Shown here in pieces: positions 33,076-45,555 of a stretch of DNA of 64,000 nucleotides. Position numbers and translations under genes: made by a program. The stretch comes from Steinernema hermaphroditum (Eukaryota > Nematoda > Chromadorea > Rhabditida > Steinernematidae). Position 1 is the first letter of the stretch; every line of letters starts with the position of its first letter. The notes beneath the pieces are model-generated. The model saw only the letters and a program-made list of their open reading frames with translations. It ran no database searches and was not told the DNA's origin. Location: the NCBI GenBank assembly GCA_030435675.1, contig CM059622.1:12648001-12712000 (forward strand). Reading direction: 5' to 3'.

Positions 33076-34271
33076 TGAACCTGATCAAGTGATCGCGTTC
33101 AGCGCATGAATCACATCTCCAAGATCGATTAATATATGACGAAAGAATACAAGTGCGACGTGATCGCTTTTCCAACTCAATAATCGAATAAATGTTCTAT
33201 ATATTAAATCGTAGACCATAGACGTTTATAGAACATCAGTGAAGCTTTCGTCTCCTTCTTTTTCCACCTTAATCTCAAAATAACACATCAAATGAAATGG
33301 TGACTAATGAGATCCCGGCATTTTTCCAGTAGATATTATATCAACTAGGGATATGCGAAGCTTTCTAATTTTCTGAGCAAAATCGAAGAAATAGCTCACT
33401 TTCAAAATTTTGTGCTGTTTAAAATGAGCCTAAGAACATGTTTCTACGAACTCTACGAATTCATATTGAATTTTTACGCGAAAACCACAAAATCGGGCCT
33501 ATCTCGGGCTCCTGACACGATTTCGGCTCAAAATTTTAAATTCTTAAAGTTATTACCCCCCAAGGAACACTTCGCACAAAAATTGAGCCCAAACCGACAT
33601 TGCGTTTCATTGCGCAGTTAGGTGATGCACGACCAAACGACCAAAAGCAGAGCATGTGCAAACAGCGAATCAACTGATGTCACTGCTTTCTGCTCTATAA
33701 TCCATTGAATTCGGATGTTCACGGAAGGCCAGATGCCATTCGCCCACATTCACTGTATATCATGGTCACCGTATAATCAATGGGTCAAGGCTTCTGTCAC
33801 GAAAAGTGCGCTTCTAGGAAACGTCACACGCGTTTCACTATTGAATTATGGAGTGCTGTAAAACGGTTGTCCAGCCGAAGGAGCGAGAATGTCCAGAGTA
33901 TCTATTCTTGAAGCACTGTAGAGATCTTCGCCAGGGAAGACTACTTGAGTCCTAAGGATCGCGGTTGTAGAATTGGGGCGGGTTGCAGAAACTTCTCGTT
34001 GCAGAAACTCGGCCATCCGTTCTACGTCTACGTCCCTGCAAACCACTTATGTCTCATTATGTCAGTTATGTTTCATTTGCTTGTCTATGTCTAGTTGTTG
34101 CTTATTTAATGAGCGAGAGCGTGCAAGCGCTCGGCTCCGGATAAAACTTGCATTTTGCAACGTCTCCCCTCGTTAGCCGCAACACCCTCAGTCTGCTGAT
34201 CCCGGAATCGCAACCCAGCAATGCACGACACCTTTGCGAACTCTCCAACCAGTCGAGCGGTCGTTCTTCTG
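33076..34271. other. Intergenic; possible last exon of a minus-strand gene
   Basis: A minus-strand frame, 34034..33846, after a TTTGCAG acceptor reads RMAEFLQREVSATRPNSTTA and ends GQPFYSTP then stop, which looks protein-like. No upstream exon could be found. At 33608..33683 there is a block about 80% identical to 37316..37390. Confidence 0.3.
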
Positions 34272-36534
34272 ATGGAACGCAAAGCGTTCTTGATGCTTTT
34301 CCTGCTGGTACGTCTCTTATCTTTTTGATGCGTGTACTCTACAAAGATTTCAGGGCTTGTTAGCACAAAGTGGCCATGCTGCGAAGCCAAACTTGGAGCC
34401 CGTCTTCAACAAGGAAAGTCCGCCATGCAAAGATCTCTTCCATCACGTGTGCGTTGACAAGCCTGGAACGAACGCATTCGAAAGACGAAAGCATCAAGCT
34501 CTCCTGGAAGATTTTATAAAGGTGCTTCAGAAGCACGATGTTGAGGACCGCATCTACTCTGCTGTTTGGAAGGTGAATAGTTTGTCCCTCCGTCGGTGTA
34601 CAAAACTGAGAATTTCAGGCAATGGTGAAGGAGCGGCATCTAAGCGAAAAAGAGAACATTAAGTGCCGGTATAAGGACGTCGACATCGATGAAAACGATT
34701 TTTTGTATAGAAATGACTACAAAATCGGCAAGGCTTTCGGCAAAATGATTGCTTATGGACGCTTTGGAGAAACCGGAATTCGCGTTGGTTTTGTCGATGG
34801 TGTGTACTACGTCTTAAGCCCTGGTATGTAATGCTTTTTTTGTTTAATGCTTAATGTTCATTTTTCAATTATTAGCGGTGAACGAGCACATAGAATATAA
34901 GCGAGCTATTGGCGAAATTGATAATGATTTTGTGCGTGGAATCTTGACCGGTTTCTTTGGTGAATTCCAGAATGAAATGAAGTATATACCTCCACATGGT
35001 GTATATTACAGCAACATGACCGCGCTGGATTTCCAGCACCTCACTTTGGACCGAACTACATGGAACGTAAGTCACATGTGCAATTGCACAATATTTCGAT
35101 TTTCGTTTAGGCCAGCATGAACGAAATTGAGCGTTACGCCGCCATATTCACGTCGACTACATTCTCTGGATATGGTAACGTTCTGCTTGCTCACACTCTC
35201 TACACCTACAAGGATGAGCTGAATCCTGCCGTAGCGGACGAGCTGACATTGCTTGCAGAGAGGCTGATGGAGGAGATTGCGAATAATGTTAAGGTACAGA
35301 TTTCTTCCTGAAAAGAAAACAAAAATGGTGTGCGTTTAGACATCAACTTGGATATCTCCAGCCGACCGTAAGAATATTACCATTTATCTCTCGCAAAACA
35401 AATTTATCATCGGAGTCGACAAGAAGTACCGAGACTTAGATCTTCTGAAACGTATGATGGGAGTGTACCATGCCGAGTTTGAAAAGGTCAAGCCAGAAGA
35501 TAAGTGTCAAATGGAAATGCTCTCTCGTGCCCACGGTATTGCTCGGCACAAGTTGATCTACTCTGGAGTGGGATCTGTCGCTCCAAGCCCGACGCTGGAG
35601 CATAATGATTACTCACTTTTTACCTCTAACGCGTTTCATGCTGTTGACAGCATTGTAGGTCATTTCTTACTCCTTATGATGCAAACAGTCTTCGCGTTTA
35701 GCACGTGCTTCCTGGGATCATTCACATCTTGAATGACTATCAGCTCAGCACAGGTTTCAAATATGGTTTCACCGCCTTTTACCTTGCGCACGAAATATTC
35801 CACGGATTGGGGATTACCGAAACGAGAGGAATGACGGGCGGATTTGAGCACTTACGTGGTGTAATGGAAACACGCACGTTCAAACAAGGAAGACAGTGTT
35901 TGCTTGACTTCTACAGGGAGGAACAGTTCTGCATGGATAACATGGTAAGTGATTACTGATGTTTCGCTTAATTATCGCTTATGCAATCTAGTGTCCGAGA
36001 GCTCGACATAAGATCGACGAAGGATTCCCTGACATCGAAGGTGCCCGAGTGGCCTACTCTCTACTAGAAGAGGCTCTTGAGCAGAGAGGAAACGGTAACA
36101 GAAAGAGATGGGTTACCAAAAAGTCGGGGAAGTTGCCGCTGTTCAATTGGCGGCCCCCTGGAGTTACAGAAGAGCAAGTTCTTATGTCCGATACCAAGAG
36201 TCTTAGTCAGGAACAATGGTTTTTCATCGGCATTCAGGCCTTCCTATGTCAAACAGTTCCTAACGTTCCCGAGTTCAAACGCCTGATGGACGAGCACCCA
36301 AGACCGCAGATCCGAACAAACGCGATCGCACAGCAGATGACGCAGTTCACGCGGGCCTTCGGGTGCAAGAAAGGAGATCGGAATTACATGGCTGACAAGC
36401 AGTGCGGCCTCTACTCTCCTATAGATGGTCATCTTCCAGAGCGCGTGCCCGAAGACTCCACCACTCTTTCTGCTAGCGGTGTTGTTTCGACTGCATTTGT
36501 CTTTTTGTGTACTGCTCTCATGTGTCTTCTCTAG
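34272..36534 (+). CDS. M13 (neprilysin-like) zinc metallopeptidase, secreted/GPI-type
   Basis: Eight exons: 34272..34307, 34354..34572, 34619..34823, 34876..35066, 35111..35293, 35340..35654, 35702..35944 and 35992..36534, about 644 aa. It has a signal peptide (MERKAFLMLFLLGLLAQSG), CKDLFHHVC near the N-terminus, SNAF as the substrate-binding NAY/F motif, and HEIFH at 413-417 as the HExxH zinc site. DEGFPD (E474, D478) fits the ExxxD site, and TNAIAQQMTQFTRAFGCKKG matches the conserved end. Zinc ligands and catalytic Glu are present, so it should be active. Unlike classic neprilysins (type II membrane, about 750 aa), it has a cleavable-looking signal and a hydrophobic C-terminal tail (VVSTAFVFLCTALMCLL) after small residues, suggesting a GPI anchor. 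M13 enzymes cleave peptides outside the cell. Confidence 0.88.
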
Positions 36535-36949
36535 GTTTACTGTAGAGCGGAATAAATCTATTGTCGATAATTCCGTTTCAAATCCTCTGTGGCAGTTCCT
36601 TCTACACCCTTATGAATAAGGGTGTATGCAAACAAAGCTAATAAGATTGCAAACTTGCTGTTATTTTCGACTAATCGGTTTATCATCAGTAACAACTATA
36701 ACAATGACAACAACAAATTGTCAATACCCTTTGACGTCAAAGTGTCGCTGGCAGAATTAAAAGGAGCCCGGCATCGCCTCCGGTAATTGCAACGCCGGCA
36801 GACTGGGGCTCAGATCCAACGCAATCAACGCTTCGATCCACTTCGTTCAACGCTCTTCTTTGACATCTGAGCGACTTTTGTGAGATGTTTCATTTTGCGC
36901 TATCCTGTTCACGCACGCATGACTTGATCTCGCAGTTGCTGTACAAAGC
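36535..36949. other. Intergenic, no gene seen
   Basis: 3' flank of the M13 gene with a possible poly(A) signal (GGAATAAATC near 36551). Nothing else is recognised. Confidence 0.4.
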
Positions 36950-37141
36950 GCTCATGACGATGGACGAGACGAGCGACAATTTCCAAGTGATGAGTCAGGT
37001 CGTTGACTTCTCGACCATATACATCTGCTTCGGTCCCATCAGATTTATCGCTGTGAACAAGTAGGATGTTGTCGTAAGTAGAATGTCCAACATAACATTG
37101 ATTCAGTTTAGAACTTTGAGAGAAGCGTTGTACTTGTTGTA
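36950..37141 (+). pseudogene. GPCR TM7/tail fragment
   Basis: After a TCTCGCAG acceptor the frame reads MSQVVDFSTIYICFGPIRF, then IAVNK. A GTAGGA donor at 37062 and a TTTAG acceptor near 37111 join in phase to TLREALYLL and a stop. This looks like TM7 plus the start of the cytoplasmic tail (NKxLREAL). No upstream receptor exons were found, so it is a fragment or the end of an unrecognised gene. Confidence 0.4.
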
Positions 37142-37297
37142 AATGAGTGGACTAATAATATTCGGCTCCTACCGGTCACTGCTAATTTCATGCCTTCACT
37201 CTGACGCAATGCCTATTTCTCCATCCTTGCATTCATTTCAGCGTTTGAACCTTTCTCCGCTGAAGCGGTTGGACTTTGATCTGCTGATTCATGCAAC

Positions 37298-37633
37298 GTG
37301 GGACAAGGTACATCGTTCATTGCGCAGTTTGATGATGCACGACCAAATAGAAGCAGAGCAGGTGAAACAACGAATCAAGTGATGTCACTGATGCAAGAAT
37401 TAAGTGAACTCTGGATTTCACCAGTGCAAATGTTCTTTTCGAATAATAAACAAATGCAATTACTTCATTTTATCCAAAACTTCAAAAATGCAATACTTGA
37501 AGAATTGAAAATGCTGACTTTAGCACATAAAACAGCTTTTAATGAACGTCATCCTATTGAATCAAGTTACAGAACATGTGTGATTTATCCATCTGAGTTG
37601 ACCCAATTTTTTCGTCCCATTTCAAAATATTAA
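37298..37633 (+). CDS. AT-rich ORF, unknown, low confidence
   Basis: An open frame of 112 codons contains RPNRSRAGETTNQVMSLMQE, MFFSNNKQMQLLHFIQNFK and NERHPIESSYRTCVIYP. Codon use is more AT-rich than in the surrounding genes. No ATG fits well and no domain is recognised. Its first 75 bp resemble 33608..33683. It could be transposon-derived or foreign, or a chance ORF. Confidence 0.25.
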   Translation: MGQGTSFIAQFDDARPNRSRAGETTNQVMSLMQELSELWISPVQMFFSNNKQMQLLHFIQNFKNAILEELKMLTLAHKTAFNERHPIESSYRTCVIYPSELTQFFRPISKY

Positions 37634-39831
37634 TGGATTTTGTGAAGACAAGGAAACAGGTACATCGTCATGAAGTTTATATTCGATTGCTGTCGTCGTT
37701 GATATTTTCAATTTTTGAAAGGTTTTTCGTATTGGGCCAGCCTAGTGCTCACACATGTTTGCGCATCTTGAACCCATTGGGGGCAAATCACCCCGTTCTC
37801 CGTACCGCGTTTTAATTAAACGCTGCAAATGCAATCGCTTTTTGTTTGCTTTTCTGTGCTCCTTGCTTCCGAGAACGTGCTTTGATTCTCCGCCACCACA
37901 CACGTGAATTGAAAGATCTCTGAAATTCGACAAGCCTTTGTTTTTTCTCACTTGGTTGAAGTGTAATGTGACAATGTTGAAACGATCGTCAAGAGCAATA
38001 GTTTCTCAAATCGGTGCCCCGGATATCGGAGTACATCATAACTGCATTTATTTGCATAATTCCCAGACAAGCGTTCCGTAACAACACTGATGTTTTTTCG
38101 AATCGTCAAAAATTGCACAAAAACTGCGCATTATCAGAACATTTTACCATTTTCGTCTTTTTTTATTTTAAGAATTTTGAATGAATATTTCAACAATTCA
38201 TCTGAAATAAACAGTGAAAATTCTGAAACAATCTGAGACATTTCATTCCCACAATAAGGAACAAAGGAAGTATGAACAGAAGGCGACCACCCTTTTCACC
38301 TCTTTGGATATGTTCGCTTGTAAGAATCGGTCGGAACATTTCCATATTAATAGAAACCAGAGAAGCCCAGACAAGTGACATTTCCAAATGTCATTCTGTG
38401 CAAATCGGTCGCGGAAGTTTTGTGCCTGCGATCGAACAACTAGTCGTCATGGGATAAGTTTCAGAAAAAAATGCAATTCTTCCTGTATTCATCTAAATTA
38501 GTTCTGTAGTTACCTAAATTCTGAGACTCTATTTTTGAGGTTTTGGCTGCTCATATAAGACTTTCTTAGCCTTATTGGATCGCTACCTTTTTACCTTTAC
38601 AATTTGATGGTGATGTCTTTTGAAAGTAACTGAATTGCGATGAATTAGTAGGAGATCACAACTTTTTTTCTGACTTGAAACCTCCCGTACAAGCACTGTT
38701 CATCTTCAATGGCAACCTACGTCGAACAACAAATCAACCACAACTAAAAGACTCAAACATTGGATAGTGATTTGTGTACACAGCGTATGTCCGGTCCACT
38801 CTTAATCTCTTTTTTGAATTCCACTCTTCCATTTCACTGTCATGTTTTTACATTTGACATATGAGACTGTCGCTTCAATTTATGCTCGTTTTTCGCTATC
38901 AATGCTCGGCAATTTTGGAGAATACAAATCTCCTCGAATATAAAAGAAAACGCTCTTCTCTAAGCTCTAAGAAGTAATCTTTTCAGTAACGTAAAAACAA
39001 CAATTGAAGATTCCTTCATGGCTGCTAACGCGATCTCTTGATTCCACTTTTCGGTCACTTCTTCTCGTGCTTCCTAGGTAAATATTTCTGCTCTACATGC
39101 TATTAATATCGTGGACAGTCAGCCGAAAACAAGCGACTTCTCCAATTTGTCAGTTGATCAAGCAAATAACGACAGTGTTATGTTTGCTTTTCGTTCTGTT
39201 CTCCGTGAATTTCGATGAATCGATCACGCCTATTGTTTTGTGAGTCAATCAGCTGTCTACCCACATCGTCCTGCTTCCGGTTCTGTGTGATTTCTGGATG
39301 GAATTCTACAAATATCACATTTGGGCCCCCGTGCGAAATGCGTATTCACTTGTTCTATGTAAGGAAATTGATCGATGGCCGAAAGAGGATCAGTGAAAGT
39401 GGCATTGTTATGTAACTCTCTGTAGTCACCACGCAAATAGGCTTACGCCTCCAGGTGGAGCCAGATGGGACTTCCAGTTCAAGACTACAAGTCCCATTTG
39501 CCTTTTCTGTAAACACCCTCCACTTATGATCGATAGTTCAGGACCCCAATGCTCGTCGAATATCTCGTTCATTTAGATCTCGTGACTTGTGATGTCATTT
39601 ATGTGGCATTTACCCCTGGACGCCGCCTAATCCCTCGTGGAATTTTCCTATTTTCGCATATCGACCGGTTGCCCTGTGAACTAATCTCGTTTTGACTCTC
39701 GGGCCTAGAGGATCCTTGGTCTTTCACCTCTTCCCGCCCCTTTCATGTCTCCGCGATGACAAAGCGTGTTTCTTTTAAAAAATCACAAAGACCAGTTTGT
39801 TCTCCAGAGAGGCTCAGATTCGGAACTGAAG
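37634..39831. other. Intergenic, no gene seen; SLC6 upstream region
   Basis: AT-rich sequence without recognisable coding. Short ORFs (60-70 codons) overlap on both strands. The end contains the presumed 5' UTR of the SLC6 gene, with a TTCTCCAG acceptor at about 39806. Confidence 0.4.
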
Positions 39832-42800
39832 ATGACGGCCGAAGACAATCGCGGCCAGTGGAACAGCGACCTTCAGTTCATCCTTGCCTGTGTCGGATAC
39901 TCTGTCGGCCTTGGAAACATATGGCGATTCCCGATGCTTGCTTACGAGAATGGAGGAGGTCGGTTTCCTAAATTTTATCTAAAGTTTAAGCATATAATTA
40001 AAGCTTCTACCTCAAGAGAAATGAATTGAGATGTTGAAACACAAAATGGCTTCTTTTTTTCTTCATATTTCAAAGTTTTCTTTTTTGAATAATCGTTTCA
40101 AACCAGGGGTGTACCCCTTTACAGCTTTTTATGTAGCTATTGTTATTGTTGAAAACAAGGTGATATTATGCATTTAGAAAGTATGAGAACCTAATTGTTA
40201 AAGCAACGTTCAGAAATAACAGTCAGGTTCTCATTCTTGGCTTATAGGGTGTTGTTGTTATCACAACTCATACGGTCCACTGCTGCATTATTGTAGGGCC
40301 AGCTGAATCGCCGCATGAATCATTCCAATGTTCAAAAATTTGTGTGTCAACTATTTTTATGAAATTATTCTACAGCTATTTTTATTCAAAACTCCATTGT
40401 TCTACACGACACATGGATGACATTTACATCAAAGGCGGTTTGCTGCGCTGAAATGTGGTCTTTGGCTGTAGATCCTAGCTTTTTTTTCTCCGCCAATTGG
40501 AGCAGAATCCATACAAAAATAAATTTTGAAAAAGAGAGTATAGGAGTGATTTCTGTCGGGGTAGAGGAGCGCGCCCCATCATAGTGATAATGATCCCATA
40601 GAGGTCGATTTTTCGGCGCTTCCGGGTGGCTCACGTTATGGGGGCGAGGGAATCGCGCGCTATCTGTGCCACCTAGTAGGCAAAAATATGAAGCAGCTCT
40701 GAAGATTATAGCCTTCCTTTTGTCTATTGACATGTGACGGAAGATGGCTTATCTGCCACCTTTTTTTTGACTCATTAAAGGCACTTACGAGTAAAGAAAG
40801 TTATGTATTTGTTCGTTCCAGGAGCCTTCTTAATACCGTACCTCCTATGCTCCTTCGTCGTCGGCTTCCCCATCCTCTATCTGGAGATGTCCCTCGGCCA
40901 GTTCGCAAGAACCGGTCCCGCCACGGTCTTCCGGAAGCTAGCACCCGCCTTCCAGGGAATCGGATGGGGACAAGCGATCACATCACTTCTTGTCGCCGTC
41001 TACTACAACGTCATCGTCGGGTGGACACTCCTCTATCTTTTCGGAATCGTCACTGGAAGGACCTACGAATGGGGCAGTTGTGAAAACGCGTTCAACTCTG
41101 AGAGTACGTCAAGAAGCGTCGCCTTTGCCTTATGAAGTATTCCAGGATGCGCCAGTGATCTACACTATGAGTCTTGTTGGGATGGCTTCGGTGGGAACGA
41201 AACAGAAAGCATGTTCTTCTACAATGGTACGTGTGGCGTCTCCGCCGAATTCATCCACAGCCTCGCCGAAAGCCAGAAGACGAGTCCGTCGGAAGAGTAC
41301 TTCGAGTAAGTAATTCACCTACCGTAATCCATTCGAAGCATACTTGTAGCTCCTATATCCTCCAGAGAACTCCCAGCATGGACGAATTCGGTGGTCTCAA
41401 CCTAAAAGCTGTGATCGCGCTAGCCATCGCCTGGATTCTGACAGCCCTGTGCCTCATCAAAGGAGTCAAGTGGATCGGCCGAATTGCCCTCTTCACCGCT
41501 ACCGTACCCTATGTCATCATCTGCATCCTCTTCGTGCGCTCTGTGACGCTCCCTGGCGCCGAAGTTGGCCTTGACTATTATCTCTACAAACCCGACTTTT
41601 CCACCATTCTCAACTATCAGGTATCATCCCTCGATCTATACTGTGTGTACCGTAATCAGACGTGGCAACGCGCGGCCACCCACGTGTGCTACAGTTTGGC
41701 AATTGGCTTCGGCGGTCTTCTCTCGTTGTCCAGCTTCAATCGGCGCAACCATAACTGCTTCCGCGACGCCCTCATCATCACATGCGCCGACGGTTTCATG
41801 AGCGTCTTCGGAGGCACCGCCGTCTTCAGCGTCCTCGGATTCATGGCTACAACACTCAACGTTGATATACAGGATGTCGTCAGAGGCGGTAAGTCCTATT
41901 GACACAAGTCGTAGGTGGAAGAAAGGTCCTATAAACCAATAGAACAAGAAAAAAGGGGAAATCTGACACGTTTAGGCACTGGACTAGCCTTCGTCGTCTA
42001 TCCAGAGGCCATGAACCGCATGCCTCTTCCTTGGCTGTGGGCATTCCTCTTCTTCGCAATGCTCTTCATCCTCGGCATCAGCAGTCAGTTCGGCCTAGCC
42101 GAGGTCACCTGCACCGCCCTCTACGATCAGTTCCCCCCTCTTCGGCCCTACAAGGCACACATCGTCTGCGTCGTCTCCTTCTTCACTTTTGTCGCCGGCC
42201 TTCTTCTCTGCACCGGATCCGGCATTTACTACTTCGAGCTCTTCAACAACTACTCCGCCTCCTTCGCCCTCATGCTGCTCATCGGATTGGAGCTTATTTT
42301 GGTCATGTACATCTACAGTAAGTGTTTTACGCTCAGCTTCAAATTTGAACTGAAATACGTAAAAAAAGAGATCGCAACCATCTTTTTTTAGAATATTCCA
42401 ACTACCGGAAAGATATCAGGTCTATGCTTGGATACCCACGCAATCGATTCACAGAAATCCTGGGACCATCCGGGGCCTACATCGGTTTCATTTGGATGAT
42501 CGTCGCTCCCCTTCAAGCCTTCGTAGGCCAAGACGCCTAGAACAGGCCTTATCACATCTGGTATTTAGACTATTTGTGGCTTTGTGCTAGCCGAAGTCAT
42601 CACCTCCAACGATTCCTACAGCGGCTACGAATTTCCAGGGTGGTCGAAAGCGATCGTTTGGGTTCTCTCCTCTCTCTCCATCGTCATCTTCGTCTTCGTT
42701 GGCGCTCTTAATGCGTTCCAATCTCTGAGACGGGGAAACGTCAGTTTCTTCTCGTAAACAATGCATAAATCGTCATTTAGGGTTGGAGATCACTTTTCCA

Positions 42801-42972
42801 AGTGCAGCTCGACTGGCCAGACCGCGACGATATCTCGCGGCAGCTGGGCACTTCCCGGACCTCGCTGGACGAGGGCTACGGCAGATACTCGAACGTCGTT
42901 TCGCCGAAAGAGGCGAAGCCACACCTCAACATCGTGTGGGTTGGCGACGAAAAAGAACACACAAAGCTTTAG
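39832..42972 (+). CDS. SLC6-type Na+/Cl- dependent transporter (SNF family)
   Basis: Nine exons: 39832..39958, 40822..41103, 41146..41305, 41350..41620, 41660..41888, 41976..42317, 42392..42522, 42569..42739 and 42781..42972, about 634 aa. TM1 has [20 protein letters not shown], the family hallmark. Then come YLEMSLGQF, a loop with Cys pair and N-glycosylation sites (GNETES, NGTC), the typical SPSEEYFDSYIL stretch before TM4, [15 protein letters not shown] in TM6, and TM10-12. The TM1 residue that is Asp in monoamine transporters is Gly here (SVGLGN), so an amino acid or osmolyte substrate is more likely than dopamine or serotonin. The last exon gives a cytoplasmic tail. Intron 1 is 863 nt; the others are 39-87 nt. 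The exact nematode snf orthologue is not assigned. Confidence 0.93.
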
Positions 42973-43583
42973 GCACCACTAAACAATCGAATGCTTTCAC
43001 ATTTGTCTGCATAATGTATGTAATAGTGGGAAAAACAAATAAAAAAGATAAGAGATCCTCTCTGATAAGAGATGAACGAGCTTCCAGCCGTGCCCGAACA
43101 GGATCCGATCCTCCCTGCCCTTCCAAAAGCGAGTACCGCCGGTCAAATAAAGCTCTTCTTAGGGAGATATATCGTCAGTAAACGCCACCGTCAGTGTATA
43201 TTCGGGTAAAGTTGTAGGATTCCATGATCGAGAACATAGCCAAGGCCCTTCAGGCTCTTGGACGGGTTGAATTCGATGACTCTTGGACGGGTTGAATTCA
43301 ACCCGCGCCGCCCTACGGTATGCAGTCGTGTCAGTCTGCTCAAACGCACCTGTTTCATGAGTCCAGAATCTGCTCTAGCGCATTCGAAATGGCGAACGAA
43401 CGTACGAAATAATTGCCCCTCTTCGAGCAAATTCTGGGTCTCACCACGCAGCGATTGATCGCTTTTGTGGAGTTCGAAAAAATAGACTGTAGATTCTGCT
43501 TGTCGTGTGATCTTTCAGGCTTGTGTCTTTTTGTGCCGTTGTTCCTCCTTCTTGAATCTTTCTTTAATTACTTTTCATTACAG
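42973..43583. other. Intergenic with dispersed repeat
   Basis: Around 43250..43310 the motif CTTGGACGGGTTGAATTC occurs twice. About 43370..43490 (GGCGAACGAACGTACGAAAT.. and TTCTGGGTCTCACCACGC) is related to 57120..57240, so this is one dispersed repeat family. Confidence 0.55.
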
Positions 43584-44601
43584 ATGAGTTACAAAAGGCC
43601 CAAATTAGCGGGAAGTGATAACCACACGGAAATCGATGGCCCGGCACGGCGCACCCGCTCTGGTGAGTCCCTCTGGTTCTATCTGTTTGGACGAGCTTCT
43701 TTGCAGTAGTGGTTTCCGCCTTTAGGCGCCCGGAGCGCCATACCACTCCCGTCGCTCAGCTTCGCACCAGTCCCATCAATCGACGCCCTGCCAGCCCCGC
43801 CACTCTGCGCCGTGTCAGTCCTCTCACTCTGCGCCGTTCTGCCCCGATCAGGGTAACGCACGAAGAAGAGGAAGCTGAAGTGAGTGCCCGTTCTCTATAA
43901 GCCCTATGACGACAAACGAAACCTTTTTAGGCAGCTATCTCACCTCCGTCAACTTCTGTCCACGTCGGAATTCCGTCATGCTTCATTGACACCAACAAAG
44001 CGCTGGATATAGTGGAGAGCAACCCGATACAGATTGATGAAGAGACGCGTACGATAATGCAGAAGTCACTCACGGAGGGCAAATTCGAGTTCGACAACAT
44101 CCGTGAGTCGCTGCAGCCATGGTGCATTTGTCAATATGTGCGCTTTCAGAGGCGATGAACGACTTCAAGAACAAGATCGGTGAATATATTCGAAAAGGCG
44201 AAGATAAGATGAAATCCATGGAAGCGCAGGTAAGATAGCTACAGCGCGGATATCCATGGATCAGCGTTTTGTATCCGCATGAGGTTGCATGCGGATGCAG
44301 GGGATACCGGAAAAAACGCTTTTATCATGATCGGCCATTTTGAGAATCGGGATCCATATAAGATAACCTGTTTTCGTTGCAGGTAGAGGAGCACACCACA
44401 CGTTTCACGAACGCCAATCGTCTCATGGATCTATGGAACAGCAACGAGGAGGCATTCAGAACGGAAGGCTTGAAGCTACTAATGGATACGGTAGGGGAGA
44501 CGACTTGACTGCTTTTTTTATAAGTGATTCAGGAAGCTGAACACGTCAAGCTTGGAAGGGCCGCGAAAGACGCAAAGAGAAGTGGCGTGAACGAGAAATA
44601 G
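43584..44601 (+). CDS. Basic/coiled-coil nuclear-type protein, unknown family
   Basis: Six exons: 43584..43662, 43707..43879, 43931..44102, 44150..44229, 44383..44490 and 44533..44601, about 226 aa, with consistent phases. The first 85 residues are basic and rich in Pro, Ser and Arg with SP/TP pairs (PARRTRS, NRRPASPATLRRVSPLTLRR). The second half is helical and charged: NDFKNKIGEYIRKGEDKMKS and VEEHTTRFTNANRLMDLWNS. The start follows TTACAG directly, indicating trans-splicing at the ATG. The layout of a disordered basic N-terminus and a coiled coil suggests a chromosome or chromatin protein, but this is only inference and I do not recognise a homologue. Confidence 0.72.
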
Positions 44602-44688
44602 TACTTGAAAAGTCCTGTTTTGTATCACTCAAGTAGAATAGAGATTCTTGATCATGTTGTTTTCTTCTTGTAAATGTTTGTTTTTCGT

Positions 44689-44950
44689 TCAGCTCCTCTT
44701 TACAGTGGGTCTGGGAGCAGGAAGCAAATGCCGAGCGGTCGTCTCCAGGCGTGCCACAGCGTGATAGGACAAAAACAATTCATTCGGTGATATTAGCAAC
44801 AGCAACAGGTTACTTAGTCTTCCTCGTCTAAGCATTGACACGTACATTCTCCAAGCCGGTTCCTTCTTATAGATAAATTTCCCTAATTTCTGTTGATCGT
44901 AATGGCCACTGATGTTGTTCATTCGTTCACGACGTTCGTTCCTGACGTGC
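44689..44950 (-). pseudogene. Duplicated 3' end of the Argonaute gene
   Basis: This segment repeats 45590..45840, the last coding part and flank of the Argonaute gene (minus strand). Shared words include CCAGGCGTGCCACAGCGTGA and ACAAAAACAATTCATTC, and on the minus strand GHYDQQKLGKFIY against GHYDQQKLRKFIY. The copy has substitutions and no upstream exons, so it is non-functional. Confidence 0.75.
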
Positions 44951-44959
44951 CAACCCTAC

Positions 44960-45555
44960 TCCATACAACAGTTATGTGTTTCTGCACGATCTTATAATGA
45001 TCAAATATTGGCGGCTTGGTCCATTGAAAAATGGCCGATGAACATGTCATAATTTCGCAATGTTTACTCCCAAGACTGGGCGTTTACTGGGCTCATTATT
45101 GAGTGCAGTGAAGAGTCTTTACGGAGATTGAAACAGTGCATTCACAAGGGAAAATTGTGAGCTAAATACGTATTTGACCACTAGATATACATTTGGAAAT
45201 CACCGATAGGAAACGAATGTCAGAAAGGATAAGCGAGAAGATCGGCGATAAAGGGTAACGCACCTTTTTTAATGTATGTGTGGCTCCAGTGGCTATGGGC
45301 ACTTAATTTTTTGCACAGTCTATATGCTCACATAGGCTCACTGTTTTCCCCCAGTCTCCCGTCGATTTCAGCGTTACGTGTTAGGCCGTTCTCCATTCTT
45401 AACTCTCAGAATGTCTAACTCAGAGATACCGCCATATCAAATCCTAAGGACATTTGCCTGTGCGGAGATACAGATGGCTTTCGGGTGAACTCATGCCGAG
45501 AAGGAGCAATGTTCTCGGTCAATGTACGACGGTGGACGATGGAGAGAGCAAAAAA
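44960..45555. repeat. Copy of receptor C/D gene and 3' flank fragments
   Basis: At 44964 the sequence CAACAGTTATGTGTTTCTGC matches the middle of receptor exon 3. 45205..45360 matches the flank at 55078..55220 (GGATAAGCGAGAAGATCG, GCACAGTCTATATGCTCACA). 45410..45550 matches 55480..55620. It is a deleted, scrambled copy placed between the two Argonaute 3' ends. Confidence 0.7.
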
